From positions 6,941,749-7,005,748 of the forward strand of contig NC_053126.1 in the NCBI RefSeq assembly GCF_010015445.1: DNA of 64,000 nucleotides. Direction: 5' to 3'. The notes under the pieces are model-generated. The model saw nothing but the letters and a program-made list of their open reading frames with translations. It was not told the DNA's origin and did not search any database. Source of the DNA: Perca fluviatilis. Taxonomy: Eukaryota; Chordata; Actinopteri; Perciformes; Percidae. Position numbers and translations under genes: made by a program. Positions within the stretch are counted from its first letter, which is position 1, and every line of letters begins with the position of its first letter. Shown here piece by piece: positions 24,880-39,160 of the stretch.

Positions 24880-27800
24880 TTATTCACTATCAGTGAATGC
24901 AAATCATTAATGCCTCTGTTGGTCGGTCCATATAAAAGTCCTTCACACATGGCGCAGTGTGTCTCGCTTTACTTGAATGAGCGGAATCACCTGACTGTGA
25001 AAATATACGCAAAATTGGTGAGCAGACTCGCCAACACGTTTTGATTTAACCACAGGCATTCATTTATTCATATTCTTTTACAAAGCTATTCCGTATCAGG
25101 GTCTACAGTTCAAGGTTGTATCATAGACGTCAGAGGAAACACACCAACACATTGAGTTTGTAGTTCATTTGGAAAAGACATTTGCAAGCAGACTGTAAAT
25201 CAGTCAGTCTCTTTAAAATCACTGAGAATCTGTCTTGTTTCCAGATATCAGCTGGATCTTAACCCTCACAGCTGGCTCTACTATTATTTATACAAAATGC
25301 AATCATTGTTTTCTGTTGAAAACATAAAGGTGTGCCTCCAAACGGCCAAGTTTGGCTTAGAATAGACGAAACATTTTAAACATAAAGCAGGCCAAAATTG
25401 CTCAGAGAACTGGAGACCAAACTCCTGCCTTGCAAAGTAAACAAGTACAGAGGAAGTACAGAGGAAATGAGTTCAGATTGAACCCTGAATGGAGTGAAGT
25501 CTCATTTGAAGTCACACCACAGCTCAGCTGAATCAGAAGAGGTTCAGTAATATAATACACCTGATATATTCAGCATAGGAAATCCATGTTGAGTATAATG
25601 AATGCGATCTATGTTAAGCATAGAGCTTAACGATTTCACTTTGTAGCATGTTTCAAACGACACATTTAGCTCAAAGTTTGAAGTAAAACGTCAAAAAGTA
25701 CACATTTTGATTGGACATTGGTTTGACTAAATACCTGCATAACTAATGCCAATTCCCATCAGCCTCACCTGTGCTTTGTGTTTAGTGCTAGTTAGCAAAT
25801 GGTATGTTTGCTATGTATGTACGTAATGTATGCTAACACACCAAACTTAGATGATAAACATATAGCCCCCTTGGGCCTAAAACCCTTTCACACCGAGGGC
25901 TCAACCAGGGTTAACCCGCTTCCCTCCCCACCCCTCTCTTTTTTTAAATGAGTTGGGAAGCCCAAAACTTTACTTGATTCTGTTTCAACTTTATTCGGCA
26001 TCCCCTGTGGTCCCTTCTACCCACATTCACAATGCCTGATTTGGTGTGAATGCAGACTCTTTAGTCTTGTTTAAATATTTAAATATTTAAAGTTTTTCTT
26101 AGTACAGAACCTATACAGCTACTAGGATGTGCGTTTGGATTTTGCTACTTTGTTGAGTTTGCTATTCATATTAACTAATAAATTGAGCTGCAGATGTACT
26201 CCAAACTAAGTGGTGTTTGTTGCGTTGAAATGCACGAGTTATTTTCTTTTGCAATGTATGCAAAAACTACAGCAACGAGCTGTAGTTTTTTCAACTCGGA
26301 TTTTCTGAAGTTTGAATTGCTGTAGGTATTCTGTTTATTAACCTCTAGGTAATCATTCAACAAAAGGAAAAGGTCAACATTGGTTTATACAGAAGAAGAA
26401 AATAAAATGGCAGTATTTGATTCATGGAGGATTGAGCTTTCAAATGTTATAAGTAAGGAGTGTGCCAGGCAGTAAATATCGAATTGTTTGGTAGAGTTTG
26501 TTACGTAAAGCACGGTTTAGTGTCTCTGTTGGGCTATGATGCAATGTGTGGCACGCAGGCTGACCTGAGAGCTATTGTCATGGACAGAGCCACTGCTAGC
26601 CTTTTGTTAATGCCGGACAGGCCATCAGACCTCTTGTGGAGAAACAGTGTGTGTGTGAAACTGTAGTTCAAAGTGTGAATGACAAAGAGGAGAATGATGT
26701 GATGGGAGGGGAAGCAGTGGCAGACACAGGAGATGAGAGGGGGAAACAAATGCAGAGAGAGAAGCTGACAGAAATGACTGAGCGCTCAACACAACAGTAA
26801 AGGTTTTCATCACATTCAGCGCTCCACACACTCACTTAAATCTGACATGTAGCCATTATAGAAGACTATCCTCTCCTTTTTTCCAATTCCACTATCCTGT
26901 TGTCTATTTCTGTTGCAAAGAGGCCAATTATGTAAGTGTAATGACATTGAAGGCAATCCTCCATAAGAGAAGATGGAATTATAGTTTTCTTTTTTACATT
27001 CCTCTTTTTCATTCAAGGGAATTTAACTTGTTTGCTCTTGTCGCTTTCTTTCTACCTTCCTCCAACACACACACACACACACTGCCCCAACCCCCATGCC
27101 AGTCTGAGCAGTGAATGTGTGTGTGTGTGCTCAGAATGTTCTAGTGCATTGGGGGGGGGGAGGGGGAGTGGTGTAGATTGTCCTGGCATGCTGCCAGTCT
27201 CTCCAGCTCTCATTACCACTTTGTCAGTATAAGTGTCTGTGTGTGTGTGTGTGTGTGTGTTTGAGTGCACAACTGGGGCCTGCCAGCGTGACGGGTGTTA
27301 CCATGGCAACGCCAGAGCAGGTTCCAGATGCAATGCATCATATTTCTACAGGAAGGTACACACACGCACGCACGCGCACACACACACACTGAATGGGCAG
27401 TGGACCTTTGGTAAGCCATGCAGATTGTCGTGATGGCCCAACTCTCATTTAAATATTTATTTTTTCCTTTTATTTCCCTCCGTTCTGAAATGGATGATTG
27501 GCTGCCTGGATCCAGCTATCATTCTGGATACATACACTCACACACTCATATCTGTCTGTTAAATATGAAGCTATGCATAAAGGGTGGAACTTTTCAGACT
27601 ATTAAATAATTTTTGGATCACAATCTGGACATTCAGCAGCTACATACTGTAGTGTTGTAGTTTCACCTCAATAAAAAAAGATGTGTGTTTTCATTTCTAT
27701 CCGTGCTGTTTTTACCTACTTAGGTGGCATCCTAAAAATACACTCATTACCCTGAAATGTTCCTTCCCCTGTCTCCGTCTCCCATTTTCATCTTCACAGT

Positions 27801-27983
27801 GACTCACAGCAGCTCTAATACAATCTGAATACTAGGTCTGTTAACCGGGTAATGAGAACTCTGATTTTTACCGGGGTAAGGTGTATACATGCATGCCTTA
27901 ACCCAAATATAATGATTTTTTTTTTAACTGCATCTAAACGCACTGACTGTTAAGCACCAACAGTGAAGAGGACCCCGTGTGTA

Positions 27984-28048
<65 letters not shown>

Positions 28049-28108
28049 TATAAAAAGGGGGAGGATAAAAGTATGTATCGTGTATCCACAGGAATTCTTC
28101 TGTGTTTA

Positions 28109-28145
<37 letters not shown>

Positions 28146-28924
28146 GTGTGTGTAGAGTTTCCATCTGCATGACTTATTCATAACATTACAGAGTTAGAGT
28201 CAGTCAAAACACAAACATTTCCACAGCAGGCTCCCTCAGACTAACCTGACAACAAATTTTCTAAACCACACACTAAGACATTAACCGAGGAGGACATTGT
28301 CAGAAATTCTCCTATAAGTGCACTAAGTCTTCAGTAGTCTGGTAATCCAGTAAGCCAGTCATCCATTTCTAAACTTATTTGGAAGCAAAATAATAAGGTT
28401 GAGAAAATGCTTGCAAGCTATTTGTAGTAAAATGTAATATGTTGATTTTCTGATCCCTCAAAAAAAATCTTACCTTAATCTTACTTTAATCCTAAAAACA
28501 AAAATTAGAAAAGGTTAATATTCATATACATATTCAAATAACAGTGACGCAGACAAAGAACAGATGTGTGAAATCACAGAAAGGAGTTGTGCGTCTGCTT
28601 GCTTTATTTAATTCCACTTTAATTCTGCACATATACCTCACAATGATCTAATTTAGCTGTGCGACTTTTTAAATAAATATATTCCCATGGGAATATATCG
28701 GAGATGAGAACTTCTTCAGAAAGCACCAGGAGACCATGTTAGCCACCAGGCTGATGACATGGAGGTTGCACTCAGTCAGATCTGTAAAATCTCTAAAATG
28801 TGTGGGAGGTGTTGTGACACTTTTAATGACATTTTCTCATTATTGTCACAGTAAATACCTTAAACATGACATGATATTAGACTTGCTTCAAGTGGGGTGT
28901 TAATATAATCACAGCCTCAGTTGG

Positions 28925-28963
<39 letters not shown>

Positions 28964-29740
28964 ATCAACAACAGATACCACTAGCTGACATTTATTCACT
29001 CCAGTCTTAATAAAGTGATATTTGGAGGAATAATGTTCATAAAATGATGCCTGAATAAGTTCAATAAGTATACAATTTCTAGATGGACAGGCAGATGGAT
29101 AGATAGATCAGAGTGCTACTCTGTTTTTGACTTTCCTGGATCATTAAGGGTTTACTTTGAAAATTAATGAGAATCTCTCTCACTCTGTGTGTACAAGTAT
29201 ATGCGTGTGTGTGTGTGTGTGTGTGCTCACCTTCCCATGTCTTTGGATTTTGGCTCAGTGCCAAACGGCAATTGGTTCTCATTCTACTAGAAACAAAAGA
29301 CCGGCAAAGACAGTCAGAGCGAGAGAGTGTGCGAGTGTGTGAACAAGGGAGAGAAAGAGAGGTAGAAAAAGAGCAAGAGAGTGAAAGACGTAAAAGAAGT
29401 GCAAAAGGAAGAGGGACTAACAGGGGGAAGGGTCTCTACAGACTTCACATCTCAGTGAGCACAGAGGGCAGAGTGAGAAACGACTGGAGATTAGAAATGG
29501 AGAGTGTGAGAGAGAAAAATCAAGACATGGGGGAGGGAGGGGGAGCTGAAGTGAAGTGAGTTTTATTTCCTTTAAGTTTGTTACATTTACAATTAAGCTA
29601 CTAAATGAAAACAAGAGTGAGTCATTCGTTGACATCCAAAAATGCTTTGAAATGCATGCTGTAATGCTAAAAGAGCAAATACACCCGGAGTTCCAGTTTC
29701 AAGACCGTATTTAGGATGACCATGTTTACGGGTAGCATCT
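24880..29740. other. intergenic; microsatellites only
   Basis: No gene or clear transposon seen. Contains short TG/CA runs at about 27237-27260, 28003-28045, 28113-28152 and 28926-28961, and a purine-rich stretch at 29,300-29,560. Confidence 0.45.
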
Positions 29741-30130
29741 TTTAAAGTGATGGTTCGGAGTAATTTCACCCTAGGGTCCTTTGCACCTTGATCTCGAGCC
29801 AAACAACCCCCCAGAACCTTTTTTCAGCTGGGTCTAACATTGGACGAGTTAGCGTTATCAGCTTAATAGCTTAGTGCAGGCGCTAATGAATCCAACTGTG
29901 TATCTCGTAAATGACCCCACTAATAATGCCCGGAATGGCACCAATATTCTACGGTAGTACAAATAGGTTATGTACTCATAAAACGATGGATTGGAAAGTT
30001 TGTAAGTACACCAGAAGTTTATGTAAATAACACTTGCCTGTTGGCTTCTGGTCTCTGCTGCTACTGCTACCGGCAGTAAGACGAGCGCTTAGGGATGTCT
30101 ACAAATTACAGCACCGAAAAGAGATCAAAA
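29740..30130. mobile_element. dispersed repeat (AAAGTGATGGTTCGGAGTAA)
   Basis: Starts AAAGTGATGGTTCGGAGTAA, followed by TTTCACCCTAGGGTCCTTTG. This is a recognisable high-copy fish sequence, probably a non-autonomous DNA element; the far end near 30130 is inferred. Confidence 0.5.
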
Positions 30131-30792
30131 ATATTTATTAATTTAACTTATTTTTTTAAAGTAAGTGCTGTAGTACAACTAGCAGGAGACAAGTTATAAT
30201 TGAGGTACGTTTGGAGACACTACCTTATTTAATCATTAAATTAATACATATTTTTGTTGCATCGATCAATATTTCTAGTTACATTGTTGGGGATGTAAAG
30301 TGTCTAACAATTTGTCTGCGTCTCTAAAGCACCATGGTGAAATATATGTGACGTATTTATTATGTATCTAATAACAGATATTTTATCATCACACAATATC
30401 AGTTCCAGTATCTAAAATCCTTGGTCATATTCATGTTTACATAATCCTCTTTTGCTAAATCCTTTGTCTTGTCCTTGTCCAAGTTTCTGCACGCTGATCT
30501 TTAAATTCACCTTGTGTTTTATTGTGAACATGTTGGACGGTACGGCTATTGGATAAGTGTTTATTGTAATTACAGAGACATGAGACAATGTCAAAAGAGT
30601 GGATGCTGATATACCAGGGACACAATTCTGCATTTAATTCATTCATGTGCTTTCATGCTGTGTTTGTTGCATCCCAAAGTTGTTGTTGCTGTGATAATTT
30701 AATTTAGTTCAGGATACAATTAACTAGTGTGTTAGATTTTTTTTTTTTTTTTACAACACCCTAAATTTTTATGATTTAATTCTACTGCAGCA

Positions 30793-30903
<111 letters not shown>

Positions 30904-30977
30904 GCTCCTTTCTTCCCTCCACATCTCCATATCAATGGGTGCAGGACAATCAACTCCCTGGTTCACACCAGCAGTCT

Positions 30978-30990
30978 GGCAGGCAGGCAG

Positions 30991-31044
<54 letters not shown>
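30978..31044. repeat. (GGCA)n/(CGCA)n tract
   Basis: Tetranucleotide GCAG then GCAC units leading directly into a CA array; the alternating CGCA/CA sequence strongly favours Z-DNA. Confidence 0.92.
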
Positions 31045-31087
<43 letters not shown>

Positions 31088-31866
31088 AACACACACACAC
31101 ACACACACTCCTACATCCTCAGACTCTTCTTTTGTGTGTCTCACTCACATTGTGATAGGGCAAAACCAAACATATCACCAAACACATTCATATTTTAACC
31201 ATTAGGTTGAAACTTTCATCCACAGCAGTTTACCATCAAACATTAAACAACACAGCCTCCAATAAGGCGACATGTGGTGGATATTACTGTTGTCATGAAA
31301 TACAGCTACTTACGCAAAAACAAACATCAGACACTAATCAATGTCACAGGGGCTCAGTGCAGTATGAATATAAGCTATGTGTATATAAATGTGTGTGTGT
31401 GTGTGTGTGTATGTGTGTCAGAATGTCGCTCCTGCTTGATTTTGATGTCAAGTCAGCATGCCAATTTGCATAATTCCCATAACCACCCCTCTTTTCCCTC
31501 CCCTCTGCATGTTAATGAGCCATCGCCTTGGACACGCTGATTAAACAGGATGCTGCACACTCACCCTGTCACGAGCACAGAGGAATGTAAACGTCACACA
31601 AACACATTACACTCACTGGTACATCTTTTCTTACTGGCCGATGTGTTGCAAGTAACAGCACACAAATGGACAACAGCAGACACGCACGCACAAATACTGG
31701 AGACGAACACGAATCAGACACGTTTTAAGGAAGATACGCTGTAGGTATATACTGTGTGTGTGTGTGTGTGTGTGTGTATGGCCACAAGTGACCTAGGACC
31801 TTTCTTTCTCTCTCTCTCTCTTTTTTTTTTTTTTTTTTTTTTTTTCTTTTTTTTTTTTTCTTTTTT

Positions 31867-31955
<89 letters not shown>

Positions 31956-32841
31956 CCATAAATAAGGTGTCTAGACAGCACAGCTGCCAGTCTGCCCTCT
32001 GGTGTGTGTTTTAAATACAAATCAACAGAGTGACAAAGAGGGAGAGGGGCAATGGTGGCTGCTAGTGAACAGTCACACGCACACATAAGACACCACAACA
32101 GGAACACTTATGATCACTTTAGGTGTTTCCACCTTCGTCGTTCTGTTAATCTTCCTCTGATTTGATCTTTCTACTGCTTTTTTGGTATAAAGAATGTCCC
32201 ACTTTCTGTTTCTATTTGCATCCATCCATCTACCTCTGTCTCCAATGCCTTCTTTTCACTAGATCTTGGACCACAACTGTGGTTTTACATGTATTACCAT
32301 AATAAATACAGTCTTAACACTCATTTTTCGACGTCAAGTTTAAAGCCAACATGAATGAGGAGTCCTTAAAGTGCTCAGAAAAAAATGGAAATTTCTGCAA
32401 TTTCATGAAAATAAACCTTAGCAGAGGAAATCCATGACATATAATTGAAAGCGCCCAAGGAAAGCTTCAAAGGTCATGAATGAACTTTTACACCAATTTA
32501 CATGTTATTGCTACTTAACTGCTCGCACATGTATCACAATGAAAAAATAAAGCTGACTAAATGTGCACAGTGATGAATTAGTTCACATACTGTATCTTGA
32601 ACGAGTTTCTGCAAGTCTCTGCAAACTGATTTTTATAGTGCATTGAAATAAAGGGAAACTAATAGCTTACTCAAAGGTAGGGAATTAAAAAAAAGATTAC
32701 CGGTTTTGGAAATGCTGAGCAGTAATGCTTTAATGGGATAAAACATGCATGACGACCTGCATACTGGAGTGGAGAGGAGAGAATCTGTCCTTAAACTCAA
32801 TAGGGCAATACTAGCCCCTGGCACACATGCACGTGCACGTG

Positions 32842-32931
<90 letters not shown>

Positions 32932-33018
32932 CTGGGTAGCCTGAGATGCTCATTGTTATTCTGCACACCGTTTCAGTCACAGACAGGGCCAGGCAGGACA
33001 GGAGTGCACACAGACACA

Positions 33019-33138
<120 letters not shown>

Positions 33139-33216
33139 GTCAGGACACATTACAAATGCTGAATACCATACAGGATTAAGAAATACAAAAGCAGCCCTGA
33201 TTTGCATACACCCACG

Positions 33217-33333
<117 letters not shown>

Positions 33334-34489
33334 TCCATCACTGCCTCAGTAACATCTGCCACCAATAGACTCTTTCTTTCAGAGCAAGCTTTCCTCCTGG
33401 CACTTCATGAAAAGTGAGAGGGAAGAGACAGCAAACCGCAAAAATACAAAGTATAGAAACAGTACAAACTGTGTGCAGCAACAATGTCACCTCCCAAATC
33501 ACTCTTTGGGGTGTTGCAGCATAAGTAATTGTGTCCGTTTTTATTTGTTTTGTGTTTTAGTTCAACCTGTCCGCTCAATAAATATCCACTCATAGTACAA
33601 GAATGCCAATTAACTGTAACTTTGGACTTCATGGAATTAAATTTTTGCTTTAATTTAATTTTTTACCTTAACGTATTTAAGCAACTGCAGCCTGTTTGCC
33701 ACAACTGTCCACTAGAGGCTGTTAAACCCAAGACTTGGTGCTAGTGACAGACATAAAGCATTAGTCATGTAACAGCTAAATAAATGCAATGTGTTGTCGT
33801 CTCTTAGACCTCAGAGGGTCCAGTGTATCTCCTACTAATCTGCTGTTAACTGTGGCATCACAGCGTCCACTCAGTGTGTTACTGTGCTGGAGTCCTTGAG
33901 CAAGGCACATCGTCTAACAGTTATTACAGCTGACCGCTAACCTAACATAAACATTAGTCAATGTTCACCTGTTTCCTGCCTGTTACTACGGGCTACTAAC
34001 TTCTTTCTCTCTAGAAAAGTCAACTGAACTCTAGTCAACAGCTAACAACACATATCTATCACCTGGCAGGAGTTTTAACGCACTGCACCTTATATTGTTG
34101 TGGGTGCAAAGAAATGTTGAGCCCCAACTCATCCCCTTCCAGTATTAGAGCCACAAGCCGCATCTGCCGTTAAAGAAAAACAGATACGAATTGCAGCGCC
34201 TTTCTGTTTCTAGATGAGATCATATTCTCATGTATTTTCATGTACAGACCAGCATGAAACTTCATCCTACTTTAAATACTTCATCTTGATGTTTTTCTGT
34301 CACGCTAACAACTATAAATGCATCTTACGAATGCCTTTTTGTTGTTTTTCCCTGGTCTCTCACCATACTTTACAGATTTACTTATAATACATATAAATAG
34401 TTTATAGAATATGATGTAATTTTACAGATTAAACTACCCAACAGTAGCTGTATAAAATACTTAAAGTTAGCTCCACTTCGACTAACTAT

Positions 34490-34640
34490 AACTGTTAAAT
34501 GCTGCTTACTTGAGTACTTTTACTTTAGATATTTTAGGTACAATTTGCTGATATTACTTACACTGTATGTACTTTTACTGACATTTTTGTTGCAGAATTT
34601 TTACTTTTAATGTAGTACTTTATATTGCAGTATCGCAGTA
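34490..34640. mobile_element. diverged copy of the ACTTTTACTTAAGTA element
   Basis: Shows TGAGTACTTTTACTTTAGAT and AATTTTTACTTTTAATGTAG, as in the copy at 18455-19000. Confidence 0.5.
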
Positions 34641-34809
34641 TCGTGATTAAAGACACATTGTAACAATGCATTCGAGAGCATTGGCTACTTTAAGAATTCT
34701 TACTGTTTTACTTAAAGATGCTGCAACATCAAAACACATTTTATTTTAGGAATTGTTTTTAGTAGGACAGGGCTTACGAAGAAATGTTTTTATTTATTTA
34801 TTAATCACT

Positions 34810-34914
34810 ATAGTAGTTGGTCGGCACTGAGAGCTGAGTTCTTATTTTGTTCTCATCCTCCCTTGCTGTGAGAATGACAAATAAAGTATCTATCTATCTA
34901 TCTATCTATCTATA
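34810..34914 (+). mobile_element. retroelement 3' tail ending in (TATC)n
   Basis: GAATGACAAATAAAGTATC followed by six TATC units is the usual end of a fish non-LTR element. Confidence 0.5.
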
Positions 34915-35335
34915 GAGCATTGTGCTATATGAAAAAAAATGAATCAAGGAGTAAAATTATAACATAAAAAATAAACATATCAAATATAGCAAACATTAGG
35001 CTGCACAGAAGTGAAAACATGCAGAGTGCAGGATGTATAAATTAGACAGTATGTAATCCATCACAGTGCACAATTCTGCAATTGCAAGCATGGCGAAATA
35101 TTAATAAAACTGTTCGTTTTGGTCCATTAAAGGTCACTCAAACTAAATTCATGCATAACTTTTTTTTTCACACCACAAAATTATGAAGTAAGACTGAGTA
35201 ATCTTAAAGGGCAGTCAGGTAGCGGGTCCTTTTCTCAATCCCCACATGGATGCAATGCCACAAATAAGAGTATTTGCAGATTCCCCCGGCCCCAAACAAG
35301 CCAATCTGCATTTCACCCACCCTCCCACCCACACA

Positions 35336-35420
<85 letters not shown>

Positions 35421-35941
35421 AGAGCATCCACAGCTTGGTCTACATCAGGCAGCGTTGGCACAGAGCCCTGAGACGTCGGCACACATCACGGCACAAAGGA
35501 GCGAAGAAAACCCAGACGAAATGAAAATTAAGACAAAACAAAAAAAGAAAATAAAGAGGCTACAATAAGAACACAGGAAGAAACAAAGCGCAGCGGATTG
35601 GCGGGACGACAAAGAAATAAAGAAGGATGAAAGAAAGCGTACCTCGTTTCTGATCCTCAGCACACATGGAGAGCAGGAGGGATGTTGCTCTTGATTGCTA
35701 CAGGGTCCATCTGTCTGTCTGTCTGTCTGTCTTTCTGCTGGCCTGGATCTTTGTGTGTATGTCTGTGTATCTGTCTGCCATCTGTACCTGTCTGTCTGAT
35801 GTCTCATATTTTCTAATGTGCCTTTGTGTTATGCAAGGTCAGTGTCCTGGTGTTTTTCACATCTTAATCTGCAGTTTATTGGTCTGTGTGACTACCTGTC
35901 TATCTGAACTGGTCTGTATCTGTTTGTCTAGATGTGTCTCA

Positions 35942-36017
<76 letters not shown>

Positions 36018-36094
36018 GAGGAGCGTAGACGGACAGACAACCATGTTAGGCTCAACAGCACAAAAACAGTCAGATGGGATGAGGGGGAGCCCAT

Positions 36095-36120
36095 GAAGTT
36101 TAGCGGCCATCTTGGAGGAC
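36095..36120 (-). promoter_or_regulatory. YY1-like motif (CCAAGATGGCCGC)
   Basis: The minus strand reads CTCCAAGATGGCCGCTAAAC, a near-perfect YY1 site of the type found at vertebrate promoters. No gene was identified next to it; two donor-like sites lie nearby (see findings). Confidence 0.35.
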
Positions 36121-36437
36121 ACGCAGCAGTGCACAACAAGCGCCATTGGGAGATGACACCTTTTGTTACGAAAGCTTTAGCGATGCCCGACTGTCCTAGC
36201 TAGCACCCCTCCATCTAAGGTTTGGACACGAGCCAAGTCGGGCATCCGACACTGACCAGATTTCCTCTGTTCAATCCCAGCAGGCCTTGGCACGACAACG
36301 AGTGACTGCAGTCACAACAGCAAAACAGAGAGGAGACAAGGGAGGCTGGATCTCTGCCATGTCTTCCTTGTAGTCAGTTAATGAAGCAAGGAAAGCTTGG
36401 ATACACATCAAGCATCAACTTTCTCGCACGCACACGC

Positions 36438-36511
<74 letters not shown>

Positions 36512-36519
36512 CAGGAACA

Positions 36520-38480
36520 TTGAACATTGTCTTTCATATTTATTTTTAAATGTTTCCACTTCCTGCACAAACAGGCGAACAGCCACTAACCTGCTGGAAA
36601 AAGCTGGACGTCTTTGTTTATAGTTAAGTCGTGTTTGGTACGATGTATCAATTCATCTTTTAGTGCTTTTCTAGTTAAAGCAGGATCCCTGTGCAAAGAA
36701 AAAGTAAGGAAAAGCCAAGAAATACATTTGTTGCGTTCAGCGTGAGCATCCTTACCTGGCATATACAGTAAGTGATGAGTGGAGGGAGGGGAGGTGTTGC
36801 TGCATCCAGCCTCTGGCCGACTGTCTGAGCTTTAGGGATGGGAAGCTAACATGGTGTCAGAAATAAAGGGTGGACAGAGGAGGAAGAGGAACTGGAGATC
36901 GAAGCCAAAGAAGAGCACAGAGATGGTGGTAAAAGCATGTTACTTCAGGGATCCTTCATGCCACACTTCATCTGTAATAACAAATTAATAATCATGACAT
37001 AGACGGCTCTAAAAATGCTTTTTTTTCCCCCATTAGGATTTACAAATGTTCAGTTAGCACTGCTACAGAAAGAGTAGCTATGGTATGTGTTTAAAAAAAA
37101 TATATATATATATTTAATAAAAAATAAAAAGTATATATTCAGAGTAAGAAATACAGAACTTTTCATATTCTGATGTGAAATAATATTAATACATAACCAT
37201 CATGTCATAACTCCAAAAAGACAAACAATAAGCAAGTGTTCTTAAACCCAGAACTTACTAAAATTAAGGTTTAATTTTCGCAAAGGACAACTTAATTTAG
37301 GTTTTTGTTTCCGGTTTGTGTTTGAGGATTTCAATAACTAGTGAAGTTACCGTGCTGTGTGATCCAATGCGTAAATGCAAATTGCACCTCTCTCAATTTT
37401 AAGTGCACATACCATCCACTAATGTTACCCATAAATCATTGACTGCCTTTATCACATTAAATGTTGTATTTTAAGACATTTCAATCTATAATAGGCCTAT
37501 GCATAAGTAAATTGTGTTGCAAAGTGAAAAGGGCAAAACCAGATGTTTGTAATTAAGAAGAGGTGTGTGTGTGCGTGTGTGTGTGCACATGCCACCCCTC
37601 TGGCCTCGCTAGCAGCTCTGTGAGTCACATGTCAGAATGCTAACATCTTATATTCTATGCTATTTATAGTTTACATTTCAGTTGATCTGGATTCCCGCCC
37701 CCCAGTACACCCTGTACTGTTTTTTCTTTTGCAATTTTATTGTGGCTTTAATAAAGTTGGTGGTAGAAGAAAAATGTTAATGTTCACCATCTTAGTTTGG
37801 GGCAGGGGTCTTCAACCCCTTAACTGAAAGAGAGACAGAGCAGGGACCCCCTACTACATATATTTTATAAAATTAAGTTGCATATAAAACTTTATACATA
37901 CCTTTTTTATTTTTTATTTTTTTACATAGAATACAAGGATATTAAAATAATTGTTGGCATGATTTTATGAATCAGGTTTTCAATGTTAAACATTCATGTG
38001 GCACAGCGATTCCTTAGGATGAGCTGTATCTGTGGATGGTTACGTTTGTGACTGGCTAACCTACAGGCCAGTAAGCCTATCCTCAGTGGATTTCACAAAT
38101 AGGCTGATTTATATTTGCTAACAATATATTGGTTCCATGGTAAGACATTTTAAATTTGGATAACAAATTACATTTTACTTTAATTATTAATTTGGTGGCA
38201 CCCCTGCAGTAACTCTGGAGGACTTCCTAGGGGTCCCGGACCCTCTGTTCATAATCTCTGGTCTAGGGTGTTAACATGCAAACATTTGCTAACTAGAGCC
38301 ATAACACTAGCATGACTAAAACTACTGTCAGGTGACTACTCAGTTAAACATCCATTTTTCTTGCCCAATATAATGATGATCTCAAAGAATTGTTGACTTT
38401 TTTTTCAGGATTGAGAAGATATTACTGTTGCTTGTTAACGTGCAACAGCAGCAGAAAGCATGTCATCTAGACACAGAAAA
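36520..38480. other. intergenic, downstream of rbbp6
   Basis: AT-rich, no gene seen. A short (TG)n run is at about 37563-37585. Confidence 0.4.
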
Positions 38481-38489
38481 AAAAAACAT

Positions 38490-38567
38490 TATATGGAGAT
38501 ATTTCTTTTTATTTCCTTCAAAACAGGAAAAACGAAACTTTACTCTGGTACATATTTTATCCATCCA

Positions 38568-38602
<35 letters not shown>

Positions 38603-39160
38603 AAACATTACAAAATAAAATACAACACAGAGGTTCAAATCATAAATATTCACAGTATGTTTCAAATTAATCATACACTCTTTTTAATAATCCTCTATAT
38701 GCACTCCTGTGCTTCTGTGTTAGGCAAATCAAATTACTGACTGGCCTCTTGTCAAAATAAAAGATATCCTCCATGCAAGCTGTAACATCACAGGTTCAGT
38801 ATAGAAACCATGGTTGGTGGCAGTCCTGAGCAAGTTGAGAGCATGTGCAAATTCCTTGAACTCTAAATAATTCAAGAGGTCCTAGGTTTAACATTTGCTT
38901 TCATTCACATTCATTTTCTTATCTATAGTATAAAGTGCTTTTCCTTCACATTTTGTTCACTTTCAGTTTGGATGATGCATATTTGATAGGACATATCTCA
39001 AGGTGATACAAAAAAGTATCCTGGCAAAACTAAATCAAGTTGAAAAAAAGAAAAGAAAAAGAAAATCCAGGCACTTTTTGGACAGAGAAAGGAAAAACAT
39101 CATTCAAGTAAATTTCATTTTCTTTTCTCTGAGAGTCAACATAACATAACTGAGCAGAGC
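38490..39160 (-). other. rbbp6: probable rbbp6 3' untranslated region
   Basis: No open frame follows the stop. A minus-strand AATAAA lies near 38508-38513, giving a tentative 3' end a little below it. A run of nearly 30 A on the minus strand (38571-38598) lies within. The true end cannot be fixed from sequence alone. Confidence 0.45.

Noticed and set aside
30978..31044. A CRISPR-like regular array
   Set aside because: The periodicity is a 4-bp microsatellite; there are no unique spacers and this is a vertebrate genome.
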